A DNA stretch of 64,000 bases from Lachnospiraceae bacterium. Its GTDB lineage: Bacteria; Bacillota; Clostridia; Lachnospirales; Lachnospiraceae. Location of the stretch: NCBI GenBank assembly GCA_024399135.1, contig JAKSHY010000009.1, positions 1 through 64,000 of the forward strand, in the 5' to 3' direction. The notes below the pieces were generated by a model that saw only the letters and a program-made list of their open reading frames with translations, was not told where the DNA came from and ran no database searches. A program made the position numbers and the translations under genes. Shown here piece by piece: positions 46,921 through 55,301 of the stretch. How positions within the stretch are numbered: position 1 is the first letter of the stretch; every line of letters begins with the position of its first letter.

Positions 46921-48126
46921 ATGGACGACAGAGTAATTTTTCACATAGATGTTAATAGTGCATTCCTTTCATGGGAAGCTGTATATAATCTTGAAAACGG
47001 TGGAACTGAAGATTACAGAGAAGGACTTTTCGCAGTTGGAGGTGATGTCGAAACAAGACATGGCATTATTCTTGCGAAATCAATTAAAACCAAGCCTTAT
47101 GGTGTAACAACAGGCGAGCCCGTTGTTAATGCCATCAAAAAATGTCCTAATCTAAAATTATTAAAATCACACAGAAATATCTATTCACAATATTCCCATG
47201 CCTTCATCAATGTATTAAAAGACTATTCTGACTGCATAGAACAGTTCAGTATAGATGAAGCCTTCGTCGATATGACAGGAACCAGACTTTTGTTTGGTGA
47301 ACCATTAGACGCCGCCAATATGATAAGACAGAGAATTAGGAATGAACTTGGTTTCACAGTTAATGTTGGTGTATCTTCCAATAAACTCCTGGCCAAAATG
47401 GCATCTGATTTCACTAAACCTGACAAAACTCATACGCTGTTTCCGGAAGAAGTACCTTTAAAGATGTGGCCACTTCCAGTTTCTGATTTATTCTTCGTTG
47501 GGAAGAACACTGCCCAGAAACTAAATTCAGTTGGAATTAAGACTATAGGAGATCTGGCACACACAAATAAAGAAGTATTGACAGGATTATTTAAGAAACA
47601 GGGAGAATATATGTGGTATGCAGCTAATGGAATAGATGATTCTTTAGTTACACCAGAGCATCCTGATGCCAAGGGATATTCACATTCTACTACTCTTCCA
47701 TATAATGTCACTGAAAAAGATGAAGCTAAAATGGTTCTTCGTACTCTTACAGAAAGAGTCTGTGAAAGAGTAAGAGAAGATAATGTTAAAGCTCAGACAG
47801 TCACCGTACAGCTTAGATTTAATGATTTAACAAGATCAACTCATCAGTGCACTTTAGAAACGCCAACTAATATTACAGATGAGATTTATAGTTATGTTTC
47901 GAAATTATTCGATGAAAAGTGGGATGGAACACCTATCAGACTTCTCGGTGTTCAGGCTTCGAATGTAACCTCTGATGATTCATTCAGACAGATATCTTTG
48001 TTCGATAATACTAATTATGAAAAGCTCGAAAAACTTGATAAGGCTCTTGATACAATAAATGCCCGCTATGGGCGAGGCTCCATTTTGCGGGCATCTAATC
48101 TAAAGAATCAGAAGGAAGATTCTTAA
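46921..48126 (+). CDS. dinB: DNA polymerase IV-like Y-family polymerase
   Basis: 401 aa. FHIDVNSAFLSWEAV (catalytic Asp, steric-gate Phe aligned to DinB F13), an insertion before the next motif typical of Clostridia, FSIDEAFVDMTG (catalytic Asp-Glu), NVGVSSNKLLAKMASDFTKPD, FFVGKNTAQKLNSVGIKTIGDL (helix-hairpin-helix) and the clamp motif RQISLF. Divergent from the second Y-family polymerase and expected to be under LexA control. Its 3' end overlaps the MATE gene by 32 bases. Confidence 0.92.
   Translation: MDDRVIFHIDVNSAFLSWEAVYNLENGGTEDYREGLFAVGGDVETRHGIILAKSIKTKPYGVTTGEPVVNAIKKCPNLKLLKSHRNIYSQYSHAFINVLKDYSDCIEQFSIDEAFVDMTGTRLLFGEPLDAANMIRQRIRNELGFTVNVGVSSNKLLAKMASDFTKPDKTHTLFPEEVPLKMWPLPVSDLFFVGKNTAQKLNSVGIKTIGDLAHTNKEVLTGLFKKQGEYMWYAANGIDDSLVTPEHPDAKGYSHSTTLPYNVTEKDEAKMVLRTLTERVCERVREDNVKAQTVTVQLRFNDLTRSTHQCTLETPTNITDEIYSYVSKLFDEKWDGTPIRLLGVQASNVTSDDSFRQISLFDNTNYEKLEKLDKALDTINARYGRGSILRASNLKNQKEDS
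48059..48094 (-). terminator. Candidate terminator of the MATE gene, embedded in dinB
   Basis: ATGCCCGC (minus 48094-48087) and GCGGGCAT (48066-48059) form an 8-bp stem directly after the MATE stop codon. The following T-tract is weak (TTTATTGTAT). It lies within dinB codons for RYGRGSILR. Confidence 0.5.
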
Positions 48127-49450
48127 GGAATTTCGTTGAGAACGGTATACAGCACAGACTTCCTATCACATCTGCTATAGGCTGTGAAATTTGTATTCCG
48201 AATAATCCCCATAATGGTGTTAAGATTAAAATTACTGGAATAAAGCATATTCCACTTCTTAAAGAAGCAAGGAAGGATGCTGTTTTATTAAAGCCAGTAC
48301 TTTGGAACATCATGTTATTGACTACGGTATATGGAATGAATAATAAGGATATACAGTGGTATCTCATGGCAGGTATTCCAATAGTTACTACATCTGGATC
48401 ATCACGAAATACTGCTATTATCCAGGAGGCATTAAATATTACGAATGCTGATACAATCGCTATAAGACCTGTGCCAAAAAACCATGTGAAATAGAAGCCT
48501 TTTTTAACTCTTGAATATTTCTTCGCTCCATAATTAAAACCTGCTGTTGGTTGAAAGCCCTGACCTATACCCAAGCTTACACTAAATACGAAATTAGATA
48601 CTCTCGATACTATACTCATGGCTGCTATTGCTGCATCCCCAAATGGTCCTGCCATATGGTTTAGTACCATAACCGACATACTTCCAAGTCCCTGTCTTAT
48701 AAGGCTTGGAAAACCAGTTTTTAATATCAAAAGAATATCGTCTACATTCTTTGAGAAATATTTAATATTAAGCTTGGTAAGTGCTCTGTTTGAAAGATAC
48801 ATGTAATAAAGAATCAGCGCACTTACATATTGAGAAATAGCTGTAGCAATTCCTGCACCTTCTATTCCCATTCCCATACCCATAATAAAAAGAGCATCAA
48901 GACCTATATTTAATATACTTCCTGATACAAGACCCACCATAGCAAATACGGCTCTTCCTTCATATCGAAGTATATTATTCATAACACAGCTTGAAATCAG
49001 TGCAGGAGCTGATATAAGGATACATATGACATATGTTCTGGCATAAGGAAGAATCGTATCTGTACTTCCTAAAAGTCTTACCAAAGGTGTTGCAAATAGT
49101 ATTCCAAAAACAAGTACTAGTGTTCCTACGATTAATGAAGAAAAGAAGCTGGTAGAACCAAAGGTATTAGCTTTTTTTGAATCTTTAGCTCCAAGGGCTC
49201 TTCCAATTATTGAGCCAGAACCATGACCGAACATGAATCCAATAGCCTGTAAAATAGCCATCAGACCAAAAACAACACCAGTAGCGCCGCTTGCAGATGT
49301 TCCAAGCTTACCAACAAAGTAGGTATCTGCCATATTATATATATTTGTAACCATCATACTAAGAGTCGTAGGGATTCCAAGCTTCAGTATTAATGAAGGA
49401 ACTGGTTCCTTAGTCATCTTATCGTATTGTGAATTATATCTTTTTCCCAT
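48095..49450 (-). CDS. MATE-family multidrug/metabolite exporter
   Basis: 451 aa with about twelve membrane helices in two repeated bundles. Opening KEPVPSLILKLGIPTTLSMMVTNIYNMADTYFVGKLG and the second-half GIGQGFQPTAGFNYGAKKYSRVK are typical of the DinF/NorM-like MATE group in Firmicutes. Exchanges drugs or organic cations for Na+ or H+. Its 3' end overlaps dinB by 32 bases on the other strand. Its ATG lies 7 bases after an extended -10 with no ribosome-binding site. Confidence 0.93.
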   Translation of the reverse strand: MGKRYNSQYDKMTKEPVPSLILKLGIPTTLSMMVTNIYNMADTYFVGKLGTSASGATGVVFGLMAILQAIGFMFGHGSGSIIGRALGAKDSKKANTFGSTSFFSSLIVGTLVLVFGILFATPLVRLLGSTDTILPYARTYVICILISAPALISSCVMNNILRYEGRAVFAMVGLVSGSILNIGLDALFIMGMGMGIEGAGIATAISQYVSALILYYMYLSNRALTKLNIKYFSKNVDDILLILKTGFPSLIRQGLGSMSVMVLNHMAGPFGDAAIAAMSIVSRVSNFVFSVSLGIGQGFQPTAGFNYGAKKYSRVKKGFYFTWFFGTGLIAIVSAFVIFNASWIIAVFRDDPDVVTIGIPAMRYHCISLLFIPYTVVNNMMFQSTGFNKTASFLASLRSGICFIPVILILTPLWGLFGIQISQPIADVIGSLCCIPFSTKFLKNLPSDSLD

Positions 49451-49457
49451 AAGCCCA

Positions 49458-49466
49458 ATTATAGCA
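49458..49466 (-). promoter_or_regulatory. Extended -10 of the MATE gene, predicted leaderless
   Basis: TGCTATAAT on the minus strand; ATG at 49450 starts 7 bases after it. Confidence 0.55.
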
Positions 49467-49497
49467 CAATAATGATGAAATATTTAAAGAAACGAAG

Positions 49498-49503
49498 TAT
49501 ACT
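49498..49503 (+). promoter_or_regulatory. Candidate -10 of the GNAT gene
   Basis: TATACT, 7 bases before the ATG at 49511. No ribosome-binding site and no strong -35. Confidence 0.4.
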
Positions 49504-49510
49504 AATGAGT

Positions 49511-49963
49511 ATGGAAATATTAAATTTACGAAGAGCAACAATTAACGATATTGATCTTATTTTTGAATGGGCTAATGATCCTCTGACCAGAGCTCAGTCA
49601 TTTTCTAATAAGCCTATCCTATATGACACACATGTGGCATGGTTTAACAAAAAAATTGATGATCCAGGCTGCTTCATGTATGTACTCGAGTATGAAGGCG
49701 AACCGTGTGGAACCATACGTGTTGACCAGGAAAAGGATGCTGGAATTATTAGCTATAATATAGCTCCTTACTGGCGAGGACGCGGTCTTGGCGTAGCAAT
49801 TCTTAAGCTTCTTGAGGGCAAAATTAAATCAGATGCCCCTAATATACACATATTAAAAGGAGAAGTTAAATTATATAACCTCTCCTCTCAAAAATGCTTC
49901 GAATATATTGGGTATACTAAAACCTTCGAAAATGAATACTATCTTTATACGTTGACTATCTAA
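49511..49963 (+). CDS. GNAT-family N-acetyltransferase
   Basis: 150 aa from the ATG at 49511; ATGs at 49472, 49475 and 49505 are possible but the first two lie upstream of the likely -10. The GNAT fold is shown by LRRATINDIDLIFEWANDP, a central beta-bulge, and the acetyl-CoA loop APYWRGRGLGVAIL. It is similar to small acetyltransferases that act on amino sugars or ribosomal proteins (RimJ-like; PseH-like). The acceptor is unknown. Its 3' end overlaps the GH5 gene by 4 bases and its coding sequence contains the GH5 terminator. Confidence 0.85.
   Translation: MEILNLRRATINDIDLIFEWANDPLTRAQSFSNKPILYDTHVAWFNKKIDDPGCFMYVLEYEGEPCGTIRVDQEKDAGIISYNIAPYWRGRGLGVAILKLLEGKIKSDAPNIHILKGEVKLYNLSSQKCFEYIGYTKTFENEYYLYTLTI
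49855..49885 (-). terminator. Terminator of the GH5 gene, embedded in the GNAT gene
   Basis: Minus strand: GGAGAGGTTA (49885-49876), 7-base loop, TAACTTCTCC (49868-49859) with one G-U pair, then TTTTAAT. It is 75 bases past the GH5 stop codon. Confidence 0.7.
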
Positions 49964-51246
49964 CTCTCATTTATAAGCATATCTTTAATAGCTTCAGAGT
50001 ACCAGCTAAGATTTTTCCTATTAAAGATGGCGAATTTTTCACCCTGGGAATTGTAGTTTCCATTATCCCACCAAACAAGCTTGAAGCCATATTTTTTCAT
50101 TTCACCCATGTAATCATGTAACCATTTAAGAACTTCTTCTTCATTGTTCTTGTTACATGCTCCGAATTCTGTAACTATCACAGGAATTCCCTGATCATAA
50201 AATTTCTTTTTGAGTTCATTAACATGATACTGAATGGCGTTTAATTCCGAACCATCCCAGTTAGAATAGTTTCTACCCTGCTCGAAGCAAAATTCATATG
50301 GCGCATATATATGAACTGCTGCAATTATATGCTCATCATCAGGTATAACTAAATCCCTTACTGCTTCCTCAACTCCGGAATGACCATAGGTACAAACTAT
50401 TAAATATCTATTGGCATTATTTCCACCAGTTCTTCTTACAGTGTCTACAAAGGCCTGATTCATATTATTAACTACTTCTCGCTCAGCAGGAGTTCCACCA
50501 TTCCATTCCATGGCACTTCCTTCTACTCTGGGTTCGTTCATGCCTTCGAAAATCAGCTTTTCGTCATAATCTTTAAATCTTTCAGAAAGCTGTAACCATA
50601 TCGCAGTCAGTTCTTCTGTGATACTTTCCTCATTCTCCTTGGTTGGTATAAGCCAATAGTCTGTTTCATGATGAGTATCAAGAATTACATACATATCATT
50701 ATCAATTGCATAGTTAACTGTCTCTTGAACTCTGTCAAGCCATGCTCCGTCTATTAAATAGTCTGGAGCTGATCCTAAATGCTCCGCGAAGGTAACAGGG
50801 ATACGTATAGTATTAAATCCAGCCCGGGAAACTTCATCTATCATAGCCTTGGTTGTTTTAGGATTTCCCCAGTATGTCTCTGAATTAAGAGTATTACCCC
50901 TACCATGTGCGTCGAGAGTATTACCAAGATTCCATCCTACAGATATATTGGATACGAATCTTTGAGCCTCTGTCATACCAGAAGTATCTATGTCTTCTTG
51001 TGGTTCCTCAGTAGGTACAGCTATTACTTCCTCTTCATCTGGAGCACTTTCTTCCATTTCTTCTTTAGATGCTTCTTCTACTTCTGATTCACTTTCTTTT
51101 GATTCATCCTCTATAGATGTCTCAGATTCTTCGCTACTTGAAGAATTAAGAAGATCCTTTGCAATATTCTTATTACCAATTTGACCACAACCTATGAAGG
51201 TTGTGGCCAAAATAGCACTTAATAAAATTAGTGTTTTCTTTTTCAT
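49960..51246 (-). CDS. Secreted GH5 endoglucanase lipoprotein
   Basis: 428 aa. Lipoprotein signal with lipobox TFIGC (~16-20), then a ~70-residue acidic Glu/Ser-rich linker, then a GH5 barrel starting VGWNLGNTLDAHG. Catalytic residues: acid/base Glu in IFEGMNEPRVEG, nucleophile Glu in VIVTEFGACN; also TIRIPVTF and WWDNGNY. Cleaves beta-1,4-glucans (cellulose, lichenan or related) at the cell surface. The enzyme is membrane-anchored with no carbohydrate-binding module. It follows ahcY by 17 bases and may be co-transcribed. Confidence 0.93.
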   Translation of the reverse strand: MKKKTLILLSAILATTFIGCGQIGNKNIAKDLLNSSSSEESETSIEDESKESESEVEEASKEEMEESAPDEEEVIAVPTEEPQEDIDTSGMTEAQRFVSNISVGWNLGNTLDAHGRGNTLNSETYWGNPKTTKAMIDEVSRAGFNTIRIPVTFAEHLGSAPDYLIDGAWLDRVQETVNYAIDNDMYVILDTHHETDYWLIPTKENEESITEELTAIWLQLSERFKDYDEKLIFEGMNEPRVEGSAMEWNGGTPAEREVVNNMNQAFVDTVRRTGGNNANRYLIVCTYGHSGVEEAVRDLVIPDDEHIIAAVHIYAPYEFCFEQGRNYSNWDGSELNAIQYHVNELKKKFYDQGIPVIVTEFGACNKNNEEEVLKWLHDYMGEMKKYGFKLVWWDNGNYNSQGEKFAIFNRKNLSWYSEAIKDMLINES

Positions 51247-51263
51247 AATCTTTCCTAAGTGTA

Positions 51264-52514
51264 TTAATCAACGTTATAGCTGTTAAGATATTTTTCCTGT
51301 TCAGGAGTTAAAACGTCTATTTCCTTTCCAAGGAAACGAAGCTTTCTAATAGCCACGTCATTATCAACTTCCCTTGGAACATCAATAAGCTTTTCTGTAA
51401 GCTCACTGCCATGCTCAACAAGATATTTTGCTGAAAGTGCCTGAATAGCAAAGCTCATATCCATAATTTCAGCTGGATGTCCATCTCCACATGCTAAGTT
51501 AACAAGTCTTCCTTCTCCAAGAACGAAAATCCACTGACCTGTAGGAAGCTTATATCCCATGATGTTCTTACGCTGTTCACGAGTTTCAACTGCATTAGCC
51601 TTAAGCCATGCCATATCTATCTCACAGTCAAAATGTCCTGCATTACAAAGGATTGCACCTTCCTTCATAACAGCAAAATCTTCTTTGTCAATAACACCGT
51701 CACAGCCTGTTACAGTAACGAAAATATCACCTATCTTAGCTGCTTCATTCATAGGCATTACATCAAATCCATCCATAACTGCTTCAATAGCCTTAATAGG
51801 ATCAATCTCTGTTACGATTACTCTGGCACCAAGGCCTTTAGCTCTCATTGCTGTACCCTTTCCGCACCATCCGTAACCTGCTACTACTACTATCTTTCCA
51901 GCAACTATTAAGTTAGTTGTTCTATTGATTCCATCCCATACAGACTGACCTGTACCATATCTGTTATCAAAGAAATGCTTACAGTCAGCATTATTAACTC
52001 TAACCATAGGGAATGCTAACTTTCCAGCCTTGTTCATTGCTTCAAGACGAATAATTCCTGTTGTTGTTTCTTCACATCCACCGATGATGTTAGGAATTAA
52101 CTCTGGCATCTTATTATGAACCATGTTAACTAAATCTCCACCATCATCAATGATAATATTAGGTCCACATTCCAAAGTATGCTGAATATGCATCTCATAT
52201 TCTTCTGGTGTTGCATCATACCATGCATGTACCTCAAGTCCAGCCTTAACTAATGCTGCTGCCACATCATCCTGTGTGGAAAGTGGATTAGATCCTGTAA
52301 CGTACATATCTGCTCCACCTGCTGCTAGTACAAGACAAAGATATCCTGTTTTTGCTTCAAGGTGAACTGATAATGCAATTCTCTTTCCTGCGAATGGTTT
52401 AGTTTCAGAAAATTCCTTTTCCAACGTACGAAGAAGATCGCAATTTCTCTTAACCCACTCTAATTTTCTTTCTCCTGATTCGGCGAGATTAATATCTCTG
52501 ATTTCACTTGCCAT
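51264..52514 (-). CDS. ahcY: Adenosylhomocysteinase, short archaeal/Thermotoga-type
   Basis: Hydrolyses S-adenosylhomocysteine, or possibly S-inosylhomocysteine, to homocysteine and nucleoside. 416 aa from the ATG at 52514, with a perfect AAGGAGG; the frame is open farther upstream. SAHH motifs: TGSNPLSTQDDVAAAL, GGCEETTTGIIRL, the Lys/Asp pair in NNADCKHFFDNRYGTGQS, NAD-binding VVAGYGWCGKG and CNAGHFDCEID. It ends at LTPEQEKYLNSYNVD and lacks the C-terminal Lys-Tyr tail of the ~430-470-aa canonical enzyme. A deaminase for adenine nucleosides is encoded in the same operon (53997), which fits a deaminate-then-hydrolyse route. Confidence 0.95.
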   Translation of the reverse strand: MASEIRDINLAESGERKLEWVKRNCDLLRTLEKEFSETKPFAGKRIALSVHLEAKTGYLCLVLAAGGADMYVTGSNPLSTQDDVAAALVKAGLEVHAWYDATPEEYEMHIQHTLECGPNIIIDDGGDLVNMVHNKMPELIPNIIGGCEETTTGIIRLEAMNKAGKLAFPMVRVNNADCKHFFDNRYGTGQSVWDGINRTTNLIVAGKIVVVAGYGWCGKGTAMRAKGLGARVIVTEIDPIKAIEAVMDGFDVMPMNEAAKIGDIFVTVTGCDGVIDKEDFAVMKEGAILCNAGHFDCEIDMAWLKANAVETREQRKNIMGYKLPTGQWIFVLGEGRLVNLACGDGHPAEIMDMSFAIQALSAKYLVEHGSELTEKLIDVPREVDNDVAIRKLRFLGKEIDVLTPEQEKYLNSYNVD

Positions 52515-52563
52515 AATTTTCCTCCTTATGTGTTTATCAGTTTTACGCCGAATTTTTATTAGT

Positions 52564-52590
52564 GTGATGGTCGGACCCACCTTTCATCAC
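52564..52590 (-). other. Hairpin between the 52598 gene and ahcY
   Basis: GTGATG (52564-52569) and CATCAC (52585-52590) form a 6-bp stem with a nested GGT/ACC pair. It lies 8 bases after the 52598 stop codon and 50 bases before ahcY. No T-tract follows, so a terminator is unlikely; it may be a processing or regulatory hairpin. No known SAH or SAM riboswitch consensus was matched. Confidence 0.3.
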
Positions 52591-52597
52591 ATATAGC

Positions 52598-53068
52598 CTA
52601 TACTTCTCCTCTGTCAACACTATCAGCATCATGGTGCGATGCATGAAAGTCTGCCAGCATTCTGGCATCACAGGAAGATGCATGTTCTATTTTAAGATTA
52701 AACATATCACTGGTTCTTTTGAAAGCCTGATGCTCTTCTCTTAACTGTTTTGCGAACCAGTCATTTTCTCTGTCATCCTTTAATGACAACATTCCAATAT
52801 ATGTTTTTTTGGAACTATATTCATTAAACGACGCAGCTTTAGGTGCGAATTCTCTTTGAATAGTTTTAGGTTCTGTAATCACAGTCTTTATAGGCTGTGG
52901 TGCACCAGATACGGGTTTCGTAAACTGGGAAGGTCCTTGTGAAAACTGTGGTCTTCCCTGGGTGAAGGTCTGTGGATTATTTTCTTTCGCAGACTTAAGT
53001 ATTTTACGAATAAGCGTAAATATGAACACTATCCATAATATGCTAAATAAAGCTCCTACTACATCCAT
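52598..53068 (-). CDS. Small membrane-anchored protein, unknown function
   Basis: 156 aa. One N-terminal helix (~5-25), then a Gln/Pro/Thr-rich hydrophilic middle (TFTQGRPQFSQGPSQF) and a C-terminal helical, His/Asp-rich end. No family recognised. It lies 14 bases after the band-7 gene and is probably co-transcribed; band-7 (SPFH) proteins often act with a small membrane partner (NfeD-like), but this one has no NfeD features. Function not assigned. Confidence 0.75.
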   Translation of the reverse strand: MDVVGALFSILWIVFIFTLIRKILKSAKENNPQTFTQGRPQFSQGPSQFTKPVSGAPQPIKTVITEPKTIQREFAPKAASFNEYSSKKTYIGMLSLKDDRENDWFAKQLREEHQAFKRTSDMFNLKIEHASSCDARMLADFHASHHDADSVDRGEV

Positions 53069-53082
53069 GGCAGCACCTGGCC

Positions 53083-53970
53083 TTATTTAATAATTTCTTT
53101 AACTGCTGTAACTGTTCCTGCTAAATTAGCAATGTCTGATGGAACAACAATCTTAGTTGCCTGTCCATTAGCCATTTCTTTAGCTGTTTCAAAAGACTGA
53201 AGCTTAAGATATTTTTCGGATGGATCTGCTTCATTAATAAGCTTAATACCCTCTGCTCTTGCCTTCTGTACTGCAAGAAGAGCCTCTGCTTCACCTTGTG
53301 CTTCTCTGATTCTTTGTTCCTTAATAGCGTCCGCTCTTAAAATAGCAGCTTCCTTTTCACCTTCTGCAAGTGTAATAGCCGACTGCTTCTTACCTTCTGC
53401 AGTAAGAATTGCTTCTCTTTTTTCTCTTTCAGCTCTCATCTGCTTTTCCATTGCATCCTGGATGCTTCTTGGTGGCTGAATATTCTTAACTTCAACTCTG
53501 TTAACCTTAATTCCCCACTTATCTGTAGCATCATCAAGAATAGTTGTAATCTGACCATTGATGCTGTCACGGCTTGTTAATGTCTCATCAAGTGTCATAG
53601 AACCTATGATATTACGAAGAGTTGTTGCTGAAAGATTTTCGATAGCTGCTATTGGACGCTCAACTCCATATGAAAAGAGCTTGGCGTCGAATACTTCGAA
53701 GAATACTACTGAGTCAACCATCATGGTAACGTTATCCTTAGTGATAACTGGCTGTGGCTCGAAGTCTGCTACCTGTTCCTTCAAAGAAACCTTCTTGGCA
53801 ATCTTATAAATAATTGGAGCCTTAAAATGAATACCTGCAAGCCATGTAGTATGATATTTTCCTAAAAATTCAACTACCCACGCATTAGCCTGAGGAACAA
53901 CCTTGATGCTGCTGCAAAGTAAAATAATAATGATTAAAACAATAATTGCTGCTACTACGTATGATTCCAT
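53083..53970 (-). CDS. SPFH/band-7 (stomatin-like) membrane protein
   Basis: 295 aa. One N-terminal hydrophobic segment (~5-25), then the band-7 domain with VVEFLGKYHTTWLAGIHFKAP, QPVITKDNVTMMVDSVVFFEV, LRNIIGSMTLDETLTSRDSIN and a coiled coil rich in AEGEKEAAILRADAIKEQRIREAQGEAEA. Such proteins form membrane ring or raft scaffolds, often regulating proteases. FtsH, encoded elsewhere in this window, is a known partner of SPFH proteins in other bacteria (inference here). It follows the deaminase gene by 26 bases. Confidence 0.92.
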   Translation of the reverse strand: MESYVVAAIIVLIIIILLCSSIKVVPQANAWVVEFLGKYHTTWLAGIHFKAPIIYKIAKKVSLKEQVADFEPQPVITKDNVTMMVDSVVFFEVFDAKLFSYGVERPIAAIENLSATTLRNIIGSMTLDETLTSRDSINGQITTILDDATDKWGIKVNRVEVKNIQPPRSIQDAMEKQMRAEREKREAILTAEGKKQSAITLAEGEKEAAILRADAIKEQRIREAQGEAEALLAVQKARAEGIKLINEADPSEKYLKLQSFETAKEMANGQATKIVVPSDIANLAGTVTAVKEIIK

Positions 53971-53996
53971 ACCTATTTACCTCCTAATATTAATAT

Positions 53997-55301
53997 TTAA
54001 TATTCTTTCTTATCTAATTCCATTCTGGAAATGATTTCATTAACCTTTTTATATACTAACTCTTCATCCATAGTTAATATCCTGCGGTTTTCCATAGTAA
54101 CTTTACCGTTAATAATAACTGTATCGACCTCTGAACCGTTAGCTGAATAGCTAAGTCCTGCCATAAGATTATTTTTAGGCATTAATGATGGATTATTTAA
54201 ATCCAGAATAGCTATATCGGCTTTCTTGCCAGTCTCTATAGTTCCAATTTCATTTTCAAGCCCAAGTGCCTTTGCTCCATTAATTGTAGCCATCCTAAAT
54301 ACTTCTTTGGCTCCGATACATTCAGGCGTTTTATGAGTACCCTTATGAATAAGTGCCATGAGACTCATTTCATGGAACATATTTAATGAATTGTTAGATG
54401 CTGCCCCATCTGTTCCAAGGCATACATTAATTCCTTTTTTCACCATTTCAGGAACTGGAGCAAATCCATTTCCTAATTTCATATTACTTGCCGGATTTGA
54501 AACAACAGACACATTATTCTTAGCAAGTATATCCATATCAGCCTCATCTATCTGCACACAATGAGCTGCTATTGCTTTAACATCAAATAAACCATTATCA
54601 TATGCCATCTTGATAGGCGAGCATCCATATTTTTCTTTAACACCTTCTATTTCACTTACTGATTCTGAAAGATGTACATGGATTCCAATATTGCTTTTCT
54701 TAGCTTCGTTGGAAACATATCTAAAATATTTGTCAGAGCATGTATATGGAGCATGAGGACCCATCATGAAAGTAATTCTGTCACAATCTTTACAAAATTC
54801 CATTTCCTGATAGGTTTCGTTAACTCTTCTAACTCCGCCTTCGTCATTTTCATCAGCACCAACAAGTCCTCTGGACATAACAGCTCTCATTCCAGATTCT
54901 TTAACTGCCTTGGTGGTCTGACAAATATTCATCATCATATCATTAAAGCAGGTTGTTCCTGACTTCATCATTTCAATAATAGCAAGGCAGGCACCCCAAT
55001 ATGTATCTTCATCACTCATCTTCTGTTCTATAGGATCAATTGTTCCAAAGAGCCAGTCCATAAAGCTTAAATCATCAGCTACATTTCGCATAAATGCCAT
55101 ATAGCTGTGAGTATGACAATTGATTAAGCCTGGAATTGCAAGCTTGTTATTTCCATCAATTACTTTGTCTTCTGAAAATCCTTCTGGTTTTTCATTAATT
55201 CCAACTATTCTCTCTCCATCAATATAAATAGTTGATTCTTTAATAACATCCTTTTCACCTTCTGGAAGTATAGCCAGAATATTCTTAAGTACTATTCCCA
55301 T
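53997..55301 (-). CDS. Amidohydrolase: adenosine-type deaminase (MtaD/DadD-like)
   Basis: 434 aa, metal-dependent amidohydrolase of the TRZ/ATZ type. Metal ligands: HTHS near residue 63, HAPYTC, HVHLSES and CLGTDGAASNN. This is the group that deaminates 5'-methylthioadenosine, S-adenosylhomocysteine and 5'-deoxyadenosine. It belongs to an operon with ahcY, so deamination of SAH to S-inosylhomocysteine before AhcY cleavage is plausible. The start overlaps the 3' end of the D-2-hydroxyacid dehydrogenase gene by 10 bases. Confidence 0.9.
   Translation of the reverse strand: MGIVLKNILAILPEGEKDVIKESTIYIDGERIVGINEKPEGFSEDKVIDGNNKLAIPGLINCHTHSYMAFMRNVADDLSFMDWLFGTIDPIEQKMSDEDTYWGACLAIIEMMKSGTTCFNDMMMNICQTTKAVKESGMRAVMSRGLVGADENDEGGVRRVNETYQEMEFCKDCDRITFMMGPHAPYTCSDKYFRYVSNEAKKSNIGIHVHLSESVSEIEGVKEKYGCSPIKMAYDNGLFDVKAIAAHCVQIDEADMDILAKNNVSVVSNPASNMKLGNGFAPVPEMVKKGINVCLGTDGAASNNSLNMFHEMSLMALIHKGTHKTPECIGAKEVFRMATINGAKALGLENEIGTIETGKKADIAILDLNNPSLMPKNNLMAGLSYSANGSEVDTVIINGKVTMENRRILTMDEELVYKKVNEIISRMELDKKEY

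Noticed and set aside
52515-52598. SAH or SAM riboswitch before ahcY
   Set aside because: The length and the conserved cores of known SAH, SAM-I, SAM-II and SAM-IV classes do not fit the sequence.
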